Assembly: GCF_918698155.1 (NCBI RefSeq)
Contig: NZ_CAKKLX010000014.1
Coordinates: 52,613 to 116,612 of the forward strand
Source of the DNA: Roseomonas sp. CECT 9278
GTDB lineage: Bacteria > Pseudomonadota > Alphaproteobacteria > Acetobacterales > Acetobacteraceae
Reading direction: 5' to 3'
Length of the DNA stretch: 64,000 bases
This document shows positions 15,036 through 22,618 of this stretch, in pieces. A program made the position numbers and the translations under genes. Under the pieces are notes generated by a model. It made no database searches. It saw only the letters and a list, made by a program, of their open reading frames with translations, and was not told the origin of the DNA. Each line of letters starts with the position of its first letter. The stretch's first letter is position 1.

Positions 15036-17164
15036 GATGCGGCCTCCACCTCGATCACCGCATCGGCCGCGAAGGCGCCCTGGCCTTCGGGCAGCACCAG
15101 CAGCGGGTTCACGTCCACCGACAGCAGGCGGTCATCGGCACCGGCCGCGAAGCGCGACAGCGCGGCCAGCGCGGAGGCCAGCGCCTTCACATCCGCCCGC
15201 GGCCGGCCGCGCGCGCCATCGAGCAGCGGGAAGCCCTTCAGCGATCGGATCATCCGCTCGGCTTCCGCTTCGCCAAACGGGCAGCGGCGGAAGGACACGT
15301 CCTTCAGGATCTCGATGAACACGCCGCCCAGGCCGACCATCGCGACCGGCCCGAAGACCGGGTCGCGCGCAATGCCCAGCGCCATCTCGACCGCGCCCTT
15401 GATCTGCCGGGCGATCAGCACGCCCTCGATGCGCGCGCCCGGCGCGCGTTCGGCGGCGCGCGCCAGCAGCAGCGCATGCGCCGCGCGCACGGCATCCGCA
15501 TCTGCCAGGTCGAGCAGCACGCCGCCGATCTCGCTCTTGTGCAGGATGTCGGGCGACAGGATCTTCGCCACCACCGGGTAGCCGAAGGACTCCGCCGCGG
15601 CCACGGCCTCGTCGGCCGATCCGCAGGGCTTCTCCGGCACTGCGGGGATGCCGGCGCGCGCCAGGATGCGCTTGCCCTCGGCCTCGGTGGGCGTGGTCGC
15701 CGGCAGCTTCACCTGCGGCACCACGATCTCCTCGGGCGCCTGCGCGGCGAAGGCGTCGCCGTAGCGGCCCATCGCCTCGATCACGCCGACCGCGCGCGTC
15801 GGATCCTCGAAGACCAGGAAGCCGTCATCCTCGTATTCGCGCACCTTCTCGGGCGGCGCGATGCCGCACAACACCCAGAGCCGGTCGGCGAATCTTTCGC
15901 GCGCTGCGCGCATATACGGGCGCAGCTTCGGCGACAGCGTGGTCGACCCCGCCGTCTGCGTCAGGAAGATCATCATCGACCCGTAGCCGCCCTCGGCCGT
16001 GGTCTCGATGAATTGCGGGAACAACTCGGACTGGTTCACCGCCTGCGCGGTGCAATCTACCGGGTTGCGCGGCGCGCAGAAGGAGATCAGCGACCGCAGA
16101 TGCGCCTGCGATGCCTCGGGCAGCGGCGGCATCGGCACGCCGGCCGCATCGGCGGCGTCGGAAATCAGCACGCCCGCGCCGCCGCTCACGGTGATGACGC
16201 CGAGCGAATTCCGCACCGGATAGATCCGCTTCGTCGCCGCATAGGCGATGTCGAGCATCTGTTCCGTCGTGCTGGCACGCACCACGCCGAATTCATCCAG
16301 CACCGCCTGGGTGATGGTGTCGTCGCCGGCGATCGATGCGGTGTGCGACTTCGCCGCATGCCCGCCCAGCTCGGACCGCCCGACCTTCATCAGCACCACC
16401 GGCTTGCGGTTGCGCCGCGCGAGATCCAGCGCGGCGGTGAAGCGCGCGCTCTCGCGAATGCCCTCGGCATAGGCGCAGATCACCTCGACCTCCGGCGCCT
16501 GCGCCATCCAGCCGATCGCCTCGCCGAGCGACACATCGGCCTCGTTGCCGGTGGTGATGCACACCGGCGTGCCGATGCCGCGCATGCGCGAGACGGCAAA
16601 CACATGCGTCCCATACGCACCCGACTGCGAGGCGATGCCGACATTGCCGCGCAGCGGCCAGCCCTGCTCGAAGGACAGCGAGAAGATCGGATAGAAATTG
16701 ATGCTGGCGTTGAACAGCCCGAGGCAGTTCGGCCCCAGCAGTCGCATGCCGTGGCGGCGCGCGGCCGCCACCAGCCGGTCCTGCATGGCGGCGCCGGCCT
16801 CGTCGACCTCGGCGAAGCCGGCGGTGAAGACCACCGCGGCGCGGCAGCCCTTCGCACCCAGATCGTCCACCGCCTGCACGGCGGCTTCGCCCGGCACCGC
16901 CACGATCGCCACATCCGGCGCCTGCGGCAGCGTGGCCACGCTGTTGAAGGCGGCCAGCCCCTGCACCGTCGCGCGGTTGGGGTTCACCGGCAGGATGGTG
17001 CCGGCGAAGCCCTGCTTCTGCATGTAGGCGATCGGCCGTCCGCCGATGCGCGTCGCGTCGTCCGATGCCCCGACGATGGCGACCGACCGCGGCCGCACCA
17101 TGGCGTCGAGCGCGGCAAATCCGCCAACAAAATCTGCGCGCGCATCACCGCCCTCGGCCTGCAT
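15032..17164 (-). CDS. ADP-forming acyl-CoA synthetase (fused alpha/beta)
   Basis: A 710-residue fused enzyme of the acetate-CoA ligase (ADP-forming) family. In order: a CoA-binding Rossmann domain ('RSVAIVGASDDATRIGGRPI', residues 20-120), succinyl-CoA-synthetase-like flavodoxin domains with 'GNVGIASQSGAYG' and the phospho-His motif 'AAKSHTASIAGDD', then an ATP-grasp domain ('GYPVVAKILSPDILHKSEIG', residues 480-700). It activates a carboxylic acid to its CoA ester and is the first gene of the catabolic operon. The 180 bases of in-frame extension upstream of 17164 have no coding character. The substrate acid is unknown. Confidence 0.9.
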   Translation of the reverse strand: MQAEGGDARADFVGGFAALDAMVRPRSVAIVGASDDATRIGGRPIAYMQKQGFAGTILPVNPNRATVQGLAAFNSVATLPQAPDVAIVAVPGEAAVQAVDDLGAKGCRAAVVFTAGFAEVDEAGAAMQDRLVAAARRHGMRLLGPNCLGLFNASINFYPIFSLSFEQGWPLRGNVGIASQSGAYGTHVFAVSRMRGIGTPVCITTGNEADVSLGEAIGWMAQAPEVEVICAYAEGIRESARFTAALDLARRNRKPVVLMKVGRSELGGHAAKSHTASIAGDDTITQAVLDEFGVVRASTTEQMLDIAYAATKRIYPVRNSLGVITVSGGAGVLISDAADAAGVPMPPLPEASQAHLRSLISFCAPRNPVDCTAQAVNQSELFPQFIETTAEGGYGSMMIFLTQTAGSTTLSPKLRPYMRAARERFADRLWVLCGIAPPEKVREYEDDGFLVFEDPTRAVGVIEAMGRYGDAFAAQAPEEIVVPQVKLPATTPTEAEGKRILARAGIPAVPEKPCGSADEAVAAAESFGYPVVAKILSPDILHKSEIGGVLLDLADADAVRAAHALLLARAAERAPGARIEGVLIARQIKGAVEMALGIARDPVFGPVAMVGLGGVFIEILKDVSFRRCPFGEAEAERMIRSLKGFPLLDGARGRPRADVKALASALAALSRFAAGADDRLLSVDVNPLLVLPEGQGAFAADAVIEVEAAS

Positions 17165-17231
17165 GGACGTCTCCCTTCCCGGTACCGGCCGGAGGGTGAC
17201 GCCCCACGCCGAGGGCGGCAAGAGGCAGGTG

Positions 17232-17474
17232 TCAGGCGGCGGTCTTTTCCGCGGCCTCGTCCTCATCCTCGTCCTCGTCGTCCTCCGGCGGGTCGATCTC
17301 CGCTTCGGAGTCGAAGCCGACCACCGCCGCCAGGCAACGGCCATAGGTCGACAGGATCCAGTCGGCGGTCGCGCCGCCCTCGTCCTTGCCTTCGGCGCGC
17401 ATCACGATCTTCAGCAGCGCAAGCGCCACCGCTGGCTCGCTGTCGCCTTCGATTTCGATATCCAAGCCGTCCAT
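17232..17474 (-). CDS. Small acidic hypothetical protein
   Basis: An 80-residue protein with no family I recognise. It starts MDGLDIEIEGDSEPAVALAL, has a short helical middle, and ends in a strongly acidic stretch (PPEDDEDEDEDEAAEKTAA). A strong ribosome binding site (AGGAGG) lies 10 bases upstream of the ATG, within a small hairpin. It sits 67 bases ahead of the acyl-CoA synthetase on the same strand and could be the first gene of that transcript. The acidic tail suggests a binding or chaperone-like role, but nothing shows it. Confidence 0.6.
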   Translation of the reverse strand: MDGLDIEIEGDSEPAVALALLKIVMRAEGKDEGGATADWILSTYGRCLAAVVGFDSEAEIDPPEDDEDEDEDEAAEKTAA

Positions 17475-17674
17475 GATCCAACCTCCTGAAGGAGGCTGGG
17501 TGATGCACCCGGCGCGCGATGCGGTTCCATCACACGGCGATGACGGCGCCGAACTTCATCGGCGCGACGCAATCGCCGCCTGGCGCCGGACGGCGTGGCG
17601 GCCCCGCGGCGTCGCCGGCCGCGGCTGGGCGCCCGCTTGAGACGGCGCCGGATGGCGCTGTCTCGATGGGTTTC

Positions 17675-18994
17675 TCAGGCGTCCGGCGCGACCACGGTGC
17701 AGGCGCCGCGGCCGCGCATCCGCGCGCAGGCCTGCTCGGCGCCGCTGCGCGTCAGGCCGGTGACACGCGCGCGATACAGCGTGGTGCTGCCCTGGCGCAC
17801 CGGCGTCACCGCCGTCCGCGCGCCCATGGTCTGGACCGTGTCGCGCGCCTGGTTGGCCGAGACGCGCGCCAGGTTCTCCGACGCGAAGGCGCCGACCTGC
17901 ACCGACCAGCGATTGCCCCCGGCCGCGGCGGGCGCGGCGGCTGCTGCCGGCGCGGGCGGGGCCGGCGGCGTGCCGCGGGGCAGGGTGCTGGCCTGCGCGG
18001 TGCCGACGATCCCGCCCAGGCTGCGGAAGGGCGACCCGGCGGGGGCACGGCGCTCCGGCGCGGCCAGGGCGCTGGCAACCACGGATGGCGCGCGGGTCTG
18101 CGCGGCCTCCTCGGCGGCCTGCTGGGCGCGTTCGATCTCGGATTCGCGGGCCGCCTCGGCCAGGGCGGCGCGGGCGGAGGGCGTCAGGGTCGGGTTCTCG
18201 ATGCCCTGCATATAGGCCGGCGGCGCCGCCGGGGGCGCCACCAGGGCGGCGGTCGCCAGGCTCGCGACCTGCACGCGGGGGGCGGCCGGCGGCGGCGGCG
18301 GAGCGGCGGCGACCTGCACGGGCGGCGCTGCCTCGCGCTGCTGGCGCAGCGCCGTCATGGTACCGCCGCTCACGGGGCGCGGCCCGGCCGGGATGAACAG
18401 GCCGATCTCGGCGGCGGCATAGACCTCGGCCGGGGCGCGGCGGTTCGGCGCGGCGGTCTGGATGCGCGGGCCGATGCGCTGGACGTAGTTGCGGGTCTCG
18501 TTCGGCAGGCCGCGGCCGCCCCACAGGTAGTCCTCGAGCCGCCGGGGGCCGGCATTGTAGGCGGCCAGGAAGGCCGGATTGCCGTAGAGCTCGTACATCT
18601 CGCGCAGATAGGCCGTGCCGGCCTGGATGCTGTCGTAGGGATGGTACGGGTCGGAGCCGAGGTTGTAGCGCGCCTGCAATTCCCGGTAGGTGCCGGGCAT
18701 CACCTGCATCAGCCCCATGGCGCCGGCATGCGAGGTCGCATTGGCCCGCCCGCCGCTCTCCTGGCGCATCACCTCGCGGATCCACAATTCCGGGATGTCG
18801 AAGCGGCGCGAGGCGTCGCGGATCCACGGACCCCAGGGATCGCCCGGCGGGCCCGGCGGGGCCGGGCTGTCGGGGCGGTTGTAGAACGGGCCGTTGCCGG
18901 CGCTCCGCTGGCCCGTCTGGGCGCAGGCCGCGAGCATGGACAAGGCACAGAAGGCCAAGGCCATCCTGGCGGCGCGCAAGCGAGTTCCGGTCAT
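17675..18994 (-). CDS. Lytic transglycosylase with C-terminal SPOR domain, lipoprotein
   Basis: A 439-residue envelope protein. The leader ends in MLAACAQ, a lipobox with the lipidated Cys near residue 24. The SLT goose-lysozyme-type domain follows: 'WIREVMRQESGGRANATSHA' with the catalytic Glu, then 'GAMGLMQVMPGTYREL' and 'FLAAYNAGPRRLEDYLWG' (about residues 70-180). A long Ala/Pro-rich linker leads to a SPOR peptidoglycan-binding domain ('RWSVQVGAFASENLARVSAN', last 75 residues). It should cleave glycan strands, perhaps at division sites. The ATG at 18994 precedes the signal peptide; an earlier ATG does not. Confidence 0.9.
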   Translation of the reverse strand: MTGTRLRAARMALAFCALSMLAACAQTGQRSAGNGPFYNRPDSPAPPGPPGDPWGPWIRDASRRFDIPELWIREVMRQESGGRANATSHAGAMGLMQVMPGTYRELQARYNLGSDPYHPYDSIQAGTAYLREMYELYGNPAFLAAYNAGPRRLEDYLWGGRGLPNETRNYVQRIGPRIQTAAPNRRAPAEVYAAAEIGLFIPAGPRPVSGGTMTALRQQREAAPPVQVAAAPPPPPAAPRVQVASLATAALVAPPAAPPAYMQGIENPTLTPSARAALAEAARESEIERAQQAAEEAAQTRAPSVVASALAAPERRAPAGSPFRSLGGIVGTAQASTLPRGTPPAPPAPAAAAAPAAAGGNRWSVQVGAFASENLARVSANQARDTVQTMGARTAVTPVRQGSTTLYRARVTGLTRSGAEQACARMRGRGACTVVAPDA

Positions 18995-19303
18995 TCCCCC
19001 TGGTCTCCAACGGGCCTGGCCCCGGCATTGCCGCTTCGCACGAAGCGATCTGGATGGTCCGGATCCCCCTCCGTCCCGTCCCGGCAGCGCCGCCACCCAA
19101 GGCGTTAAGCACAAGACTCTGAAAACTTGCGTAGTCCGCCGTGAGCCGCCGGGTCAAGTATTGCAGCCACGCCACCGCATGTGGGGGTGCTTGCAACGCG
19201 CCCGGCGCCACGTGTAGCGATGATCCACACCATTGTGGCCATCGCGCGGCGTTGCGCCGCGCGCCGTCGGTGTCCCGGCGCGAATCGAAGGAGTATGCGA
19301 TCC
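18995..19303 (+). other. Divergent intergenic region between the transglycosylase and glycine-zipper lipoprotein genes
   Basis: A 309-base non-coding stretch between two divergent genes, with a locally AT-richer patch around 19105-19165. A possible plus-strand promoter is TTGCAA, 18 bases, TAGCGA starting near 19193, a weak match. A small inverted repeat CCACA-N4-TGTGG lies at 19225-19238. The lipoprotein Shine-Dalgarno AAGGAG is at 19288-19293. No open reading frame here looks coding. Confidence 0.4.
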
Positions 19304-19837
19304 ATGTTCGAAGCCCGCCGTCTCGCGCCGATCTGCGCCGTGCTGGCGCTCGGCGCTGGCCTGACCGCCTGCGCCCCCGCCGGCAACAGCACCGTGGACC
19401 GCGGGGCGCTGGGGTCCTCCGGCTACGTGTCCTCCGGCACCATCGTGGGGATGCGGCCTGTTGCGGTCAGCGGCACGCGCAGCGGCGTGGGTGCGGGCGC
19501 CGGCGCGGTGGGCGGGGGGCTGATCGGCAGCACCATCGGCGGCGACTGGCGCGCCCGGACGGTCGGCGGGGTGGTCGGCGCGCTTGCCGGCGGCCTGGCC
19601 GGCGCGGCCATCGAGGAAGGCGTCACCCGCGGCAATGCCATGGAATTCATCATCCGTGACGATTCCGGCCAGACCCGCGCCGTGATCCAGACCAACGAAC
19701 TCGGCCTGACCGTGGGCGACCGCGTCCTGATCACCCAGAGCGACCGGGTCCGGCTGTCGCGCGCCGGCGGCGCCGCGCCGGTCGGCTATGGGGCGACCTA
19801 TGGCGGCGGGCCGGTTGACGCGCGCGGCGGCAAGTAG
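19304..19837 (+). CDS. Glycine-zipper outer-membrane lipoprotein (SlyB/Pcp-like)
   Basis: A 177-residue exported protein. The leader MFEARRLAPICAVLALGAGL ends TACAP, a lipobox with the likely lipidated Cys near residue 23. The middle has a glycine zipper: 'GAGAGAVGGGLIGSTIGGDW' and 'VGGVVGALAGGLAGAAIEEG' (about residues 55-110). A small beta domain with 'MEFIIRDDSGQTRAVIQTNE' follows, as in Pcp/SlyB proteins. The ATG at 19304 has AAGGAG 10 bases upstream; an ATG at 19295 is too close to it. The role is probably envelope integrity. Confidence 0.85.
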   Translation: MFEARRLAPICAVLALGAGLTACAPAGNSTVDRGALGSSGYVSSGTIVGMRPVAVSGTRSGVGAGAGAVGGGLIGSTIGGDWRARTVGGVVGALAGGLAGAAIEEGVTRGNAMEFIIRDDSGQTRAVIQTNELGLTVGDRVLITQSDRVRLSRAGGAAPVGYGATYGGGPVDARGGK

Positions 19838-19882
19838 CACGGCCTTCCTGCGGCGGCGCGGGGCGTGTAGAAGCCCCGGCCC

Positions 19883-20716
19883 ATGCTCCATGCCGCCAGC
19901 CCGGTCCATGATTTCGACGCCGCCGCCCCGCGGCGGCGCGAACGCGCGCTCGAGGACCTGCGCGGCGGCCTGTCGCGCTGGCGCCTGGCCTGGGCGCTGG
20001 CGCGCAGCGACATCACCCATCGCTACCGCGGGTCGGTGCTCGGCCCGTTCTGGCTCACGCTGTCCACCGCGGTGATGCTGGGTGCGCTCGGCATCCTGTA
20101 CGCCAAGCTGTTCCGGGTGGATGTCGCGGCCTACCTGCCCTGGCTCGCGGTCAGCCTGATCGTGTGGAACACCATCTCGCAGATCGTCACCGACGCCACC
20201 ACCAGCCTGACCGGCGCCGAGGGCGTGATCCGCCAGATGCCGCTGCCCTATAGCGTGCACGCGCTGCGCGTGGTGTTCCGCAACGCGGTGATCGCGGCGC
20301 ACAACCTGCCGCTGATCGCGGTGGTCTTCGCCTGGTTCGGCGTGCTGCCCGGCTGGGGCGTGCTGGCGGCGATCCCGGGTTTCGTGCTGATCGCGGCGGC
20401 CGCCTTCGCGGCGTCGCTTTTCCTGGGCATGGTCTGCGCGCGGTTCCGCGACATCCCGCCGATCGTCGCCTCGGTCATGCAGATCGCCTTCTTCGTCTCG
20501 CCGGTGATCTGGAAGCCGGACATGGTCGGGCACTGGGAGCCCTTCCTGGCGATCAACCCGTTCTTCGCGGTGATGGAGACGGTACGCGCGCCGCTGATGG
20601 GTGGCAGCGCGGGCCTGCTGGTCTGGGCCTCGGCGATCATCTGGACCTCGGCGCTGGTGGCGGGTGCCTGGGTCTTCTTCGTCCGCTTCCGCGGGCGCAT
20701 CGCCTTCTGGGTCTGA
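19883..20716 (+). CDS. ABC-2 type polysaccharide export permease (Wzm-like)
   Basis: A 277-residue inner-membrane permease of the ABC-2 family, with a soluble N-terminus and six predicted membrane segments. It shows 'RSDITHRYRGSVLGPFWLTL', the typical entry motif of O-antigen/capsule exporters, and 'PPIVASVMQIAFFVSPVIWK' near residue 195. The ATPase gene follows 4 bases after its stop. Together they form a two-gene exporter for an undecaprenyl-linked or lipid-linked glycan. No glycosyltransferase genes are next to it, so the substrate is made elsewhere. Confidence 0.9.
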   Translation: MLHAASPVHDFDAAAPRRRERALEDLRGGLSRWRLAWALARSDITHRYRGSVLGPFWLTLSTAVMLGALGILYAKLFRVDVAAYLPWLAVSLIVWNTISQIVTDATTSLTGAEGVIRQMPLPYSVHALRVVFRNAVIAAHNLPLIAVVFAWFGVLPGWGVLAAIPGFVLIAAAAFAASLFLGMVCARFRDIPPIVASVMQIAFFVSPVIWKPDMVGHWEPFLAINPFFAVMETVRAPLMGGSAGLLVWASAIIWTSALVAGAWVFFVRFRGRIAFWV

Positions 20717-20720
20717 CGCC

Positions 20721-21458
20721 ATGGCCGCGATCGATGCCGCGGGGATGGCAATCGAATTCCCGCTCTATCATCACAATGCACGGTCGCTGAAGCAGCGGCT
20801 GCTGGCCTCGGCACCGCTGCGGCTGAAGCGCGACGACGACAACCGCATCGTGGTCGCGGCGCTGCGCGACCTGACCTTCCGCATCGGCAACGGGGAGCGC
20901 GTGGCGCTGGTCGGCCCCAATGGCGCGGGCAAGACCACGCTGCTGCGCACCATCGCGGGCGTCTACGAACCGGTCGCCGGCAGCCTGCGCGTGGCGGGCG
21001 AGATCGGGTCCCTGATCGACCCCGCGGCGGGGATGGACCCGCTGCTGACCGGGCGCGAGAACGTGGTGCTGCGCGCGCTGTATCGCGGCATGACCGAGGC
21101 CGCCGGCCGCGCCCTGGCCGATGAGGTGCAGGGCTTCGCGGGCCTCAATGAGTTCTTCGACGTGCCGATCCGCGGCTATTCGGCGGGCATGAACGTGCGC
21201 CTGGCCTTCGCCATGGCCACGGCGATGACGCCCGAGATCCTGCTGATGGACGAATGGTTCCTGGCCGGCGATGCCGAGTTCATGGCGCGCGCCGACCAGC
21301 GCCTGGCGAAGCTGGTGACGGATGCCGAGATCCTGCTGATTGCGACGCACGACATGAACATCGTGCGGAAGTGGTGCACCCGGGCGATACGGCTGGAGGG
21401 TGGGCGGATCCTGGCCGATGGCCCGGTGGCCGAGGTGCTGGACGCGGCCGGCCTGTAG
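20721..21458 (+). CDS. ABC transporter ATP-binding protein for polysaccharide export (Wzt-like)
   Basis: A 245-residue ATPase partner of the preceding permease. It has Walker A 'LVGPNGAGKTTLLRTIAG' near residue 57, the signature 'IRGYSAGMNVRLAFAMATA' near residue 150, Walker B 'EILLMDEWFLAGD', and the switch His in 'LLIATHDMNIV'. The degenerate signature (YSAGM rather than LSGGQ) is normal for Wzt-type exporters. There is no C-terminal carbohydrate-binding domain, so it resembles KpsT/TagH-like short forms. The start ATG is 4 bases after the permease stop. Confidence 0.92.
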   Translation: MAAIDAAGMAIEFPLYHHNARSLKQRLLASAPLRLKRDDDNRIVVAALRDLTFRIGNGERVALVGPNGAGKTTLLRTIAGVYEPVAGSLRVAGEIGSLIDPAAGMDPLLTGRENVVLRALYRGMTEAAGRALADEVQGFAGLNEFFDVPIRGYSAGMNVRLAFAMATAMTPEILLMDEWFLAGDAEFMARADQRLAKLVTDAEILLIATHDMNIVRKWCTRAIRLEGGRILADGPVAEVLDAAGL

Positions 21459-21513
21459 CGCGCGGCCGCGGCGGGACGGCGCGCGGTCGTTGCCGCCTGC
21501 GCGTGCCTTGGGC

Positions 21514-21635
21514 GTGTCAGTGCGCGCTTGCGCCCACCGCGCGTGACCGCGCGCTGCTGACTGCCGCGCGTGACCGCGCGCTTCTGCCCACCGCGCGTGA
21601 CCGCGCGCTTCAGCCCACCGCGCGTTACCGCGCGA
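21514..21635. repeat. 27-bp tandem repeat array with hairpin core
   Basis: Four copies with an exact 27-base period begin at 21537, 21564, 21591 and 21618, with a degenerate copy before them. Each holds CGCGCGTGACCGCGCG, a 6-bp self-complementary stem around TGAC, separated by a CTTCTGCCCA-like spacer. The last copy has GTTAC instead of GTGAC. The array lies between convergent genes and its last unit contains the stop codon of the minus-strand gene. It could act as a bidirectional terminator or be a REP-like element. Confidence 0.85.
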
Positions 21636-22563
21636 GACTCGCGTGCCAGCGCAGCAGCCTCAGCCGCCCGTCCTGGAGCAGCCGCAGCCGGAGCAGCCAG
21701 GCCTCCGCCTCGAACACCAGATCCGCCGCCTCGGCCGCCGACGGCCGCGCCGGCTGTACGCCCAGGGCCTGCAGCAGGGCCTGCCAGCCCGCCATCACCG
21801 CCTCGGCATGGCGGCGCCCGGCATCCTCGACGACATGGACGTCGAATCCCGCGCGCCGCAGGGCGGTGGGCAGGGCGTCCTCGGCGGGTGGTCCGTGGCG
21901 CCGCTCGGCGGCCAGCCAGCGCGCCTCGACCGCGCCGGCGCGCTCCCCGCGCGCCACCAGGTCCAGCATCACCATCTGGCCGCCCGGGCGCAGTCCGGCG
22001 GCGGCGGCGGCCAGCAGCGCGTCGGGCGACCCGCCGGCGCGCAGCGGTTCCAGCAGCAGCGCATGGTGGTGGTAGCGGGCGCGGAAGGCCGGCGCCTCGG
22101 GGTCCAGGGCTTCGGCGGTGACGCGGTTGCGCGCGCCGGGGCGGGGTGGTGGCGCGCCGCCCTGGTCGAAGGCCGCGACGAAGCTGCCGCGCGCGCCGGC
22201 CACCACCGCGCCGGCCGCCGTGGCGCCATTGCCGGCCAGCAGCAGGGTCGTCTCGGCCGAGAGCGGCAGCAGTGCCGCCAGGCGCAGGATCTCGGGCGCG
22301 CCGCCCGGCAGGACCATGCCTTCGCCCCAGAGCCGGTCGCCCCAGGCACGGCGATGGCACGGGCGCGGCGGCGGCGGCGGATCGGGCTGGGTCGGGTCAG
22401 GCGCGGCTTGTGGACCAGGCAGCGGCGTCCCGCCCGGGGGCGGCGGCGCGGGCGCGCCAACCCCCAGCAGCCGTGCGCCGGTCTCGATGGTGCGCCGGAT
22501 CAACCCGCCCTGCGGCGCCCAGGGAATCGCACCCTGGTCGCTGCCGGCGCTCTGGCGGGACAT
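21625..22563 (-). CDS. SAM-methyltransferase-like protein
   Basis: A 312-residue protein with a Pro-rich N-terminal region (residues 35-70) and a methyltransferase-like fold. 'ETTLLLAGNGATAAGAVVAG' is a degenerate motif I, and 'AAGLRPGGQMVMLDLVARGE' near residue 190 resembles the post-III region. The strict DxGxGxG is absent, so catalysis is uncertain. The C-terminus ('LLRLRLLQDGRLRLLRWHAS') looks amphipathic. It lies 55 bases downstream of the fused spermidine-synthase-like gene on the same strand. The stop codon TAA falls inside the last 27-bp repeat. Confidence 0.62.
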   Translation of the reverse strand: MSRQSAGSDQGAIPWAPQGGLIRRTIETGARLLGVGAPAPPPPGGTPLPGPQAAPDPTQPDPPPPPRPCHRRAWGDRLWGEGMVLPGGAPEILRLAALLPLSAETTLLLAGNGATAAGAVVAGARGSFVAAFDQGGAPPPRPGARNRVTAEALDPEAPAFRARYHHHALLLEPLRAGGSPDALLAAAAAGLRPGGQMVMLDLVARGERAGAVEARWLAAERRHGPPAEDALPTALRRAGFDVHVVEDAGRRHAEAVMAGWQALLQALGVQPARPSAAEAADLVFEAEAWLLRLRLLQDGRLRLLRWHASLAR

Positions 22564-22618
22564 GCATGGCCTCCTTCGCCGCCCAACAAAGCGGGGAAGG
22601 ATGAAGGAAGCGTCAGCG

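Noticed and set aside
21514..21635. CRISPR array
   Set aside because: Repeats are only 27 bases in total with no variable spacers, so this is a tandem hairpin array. No cas genes are in the window.
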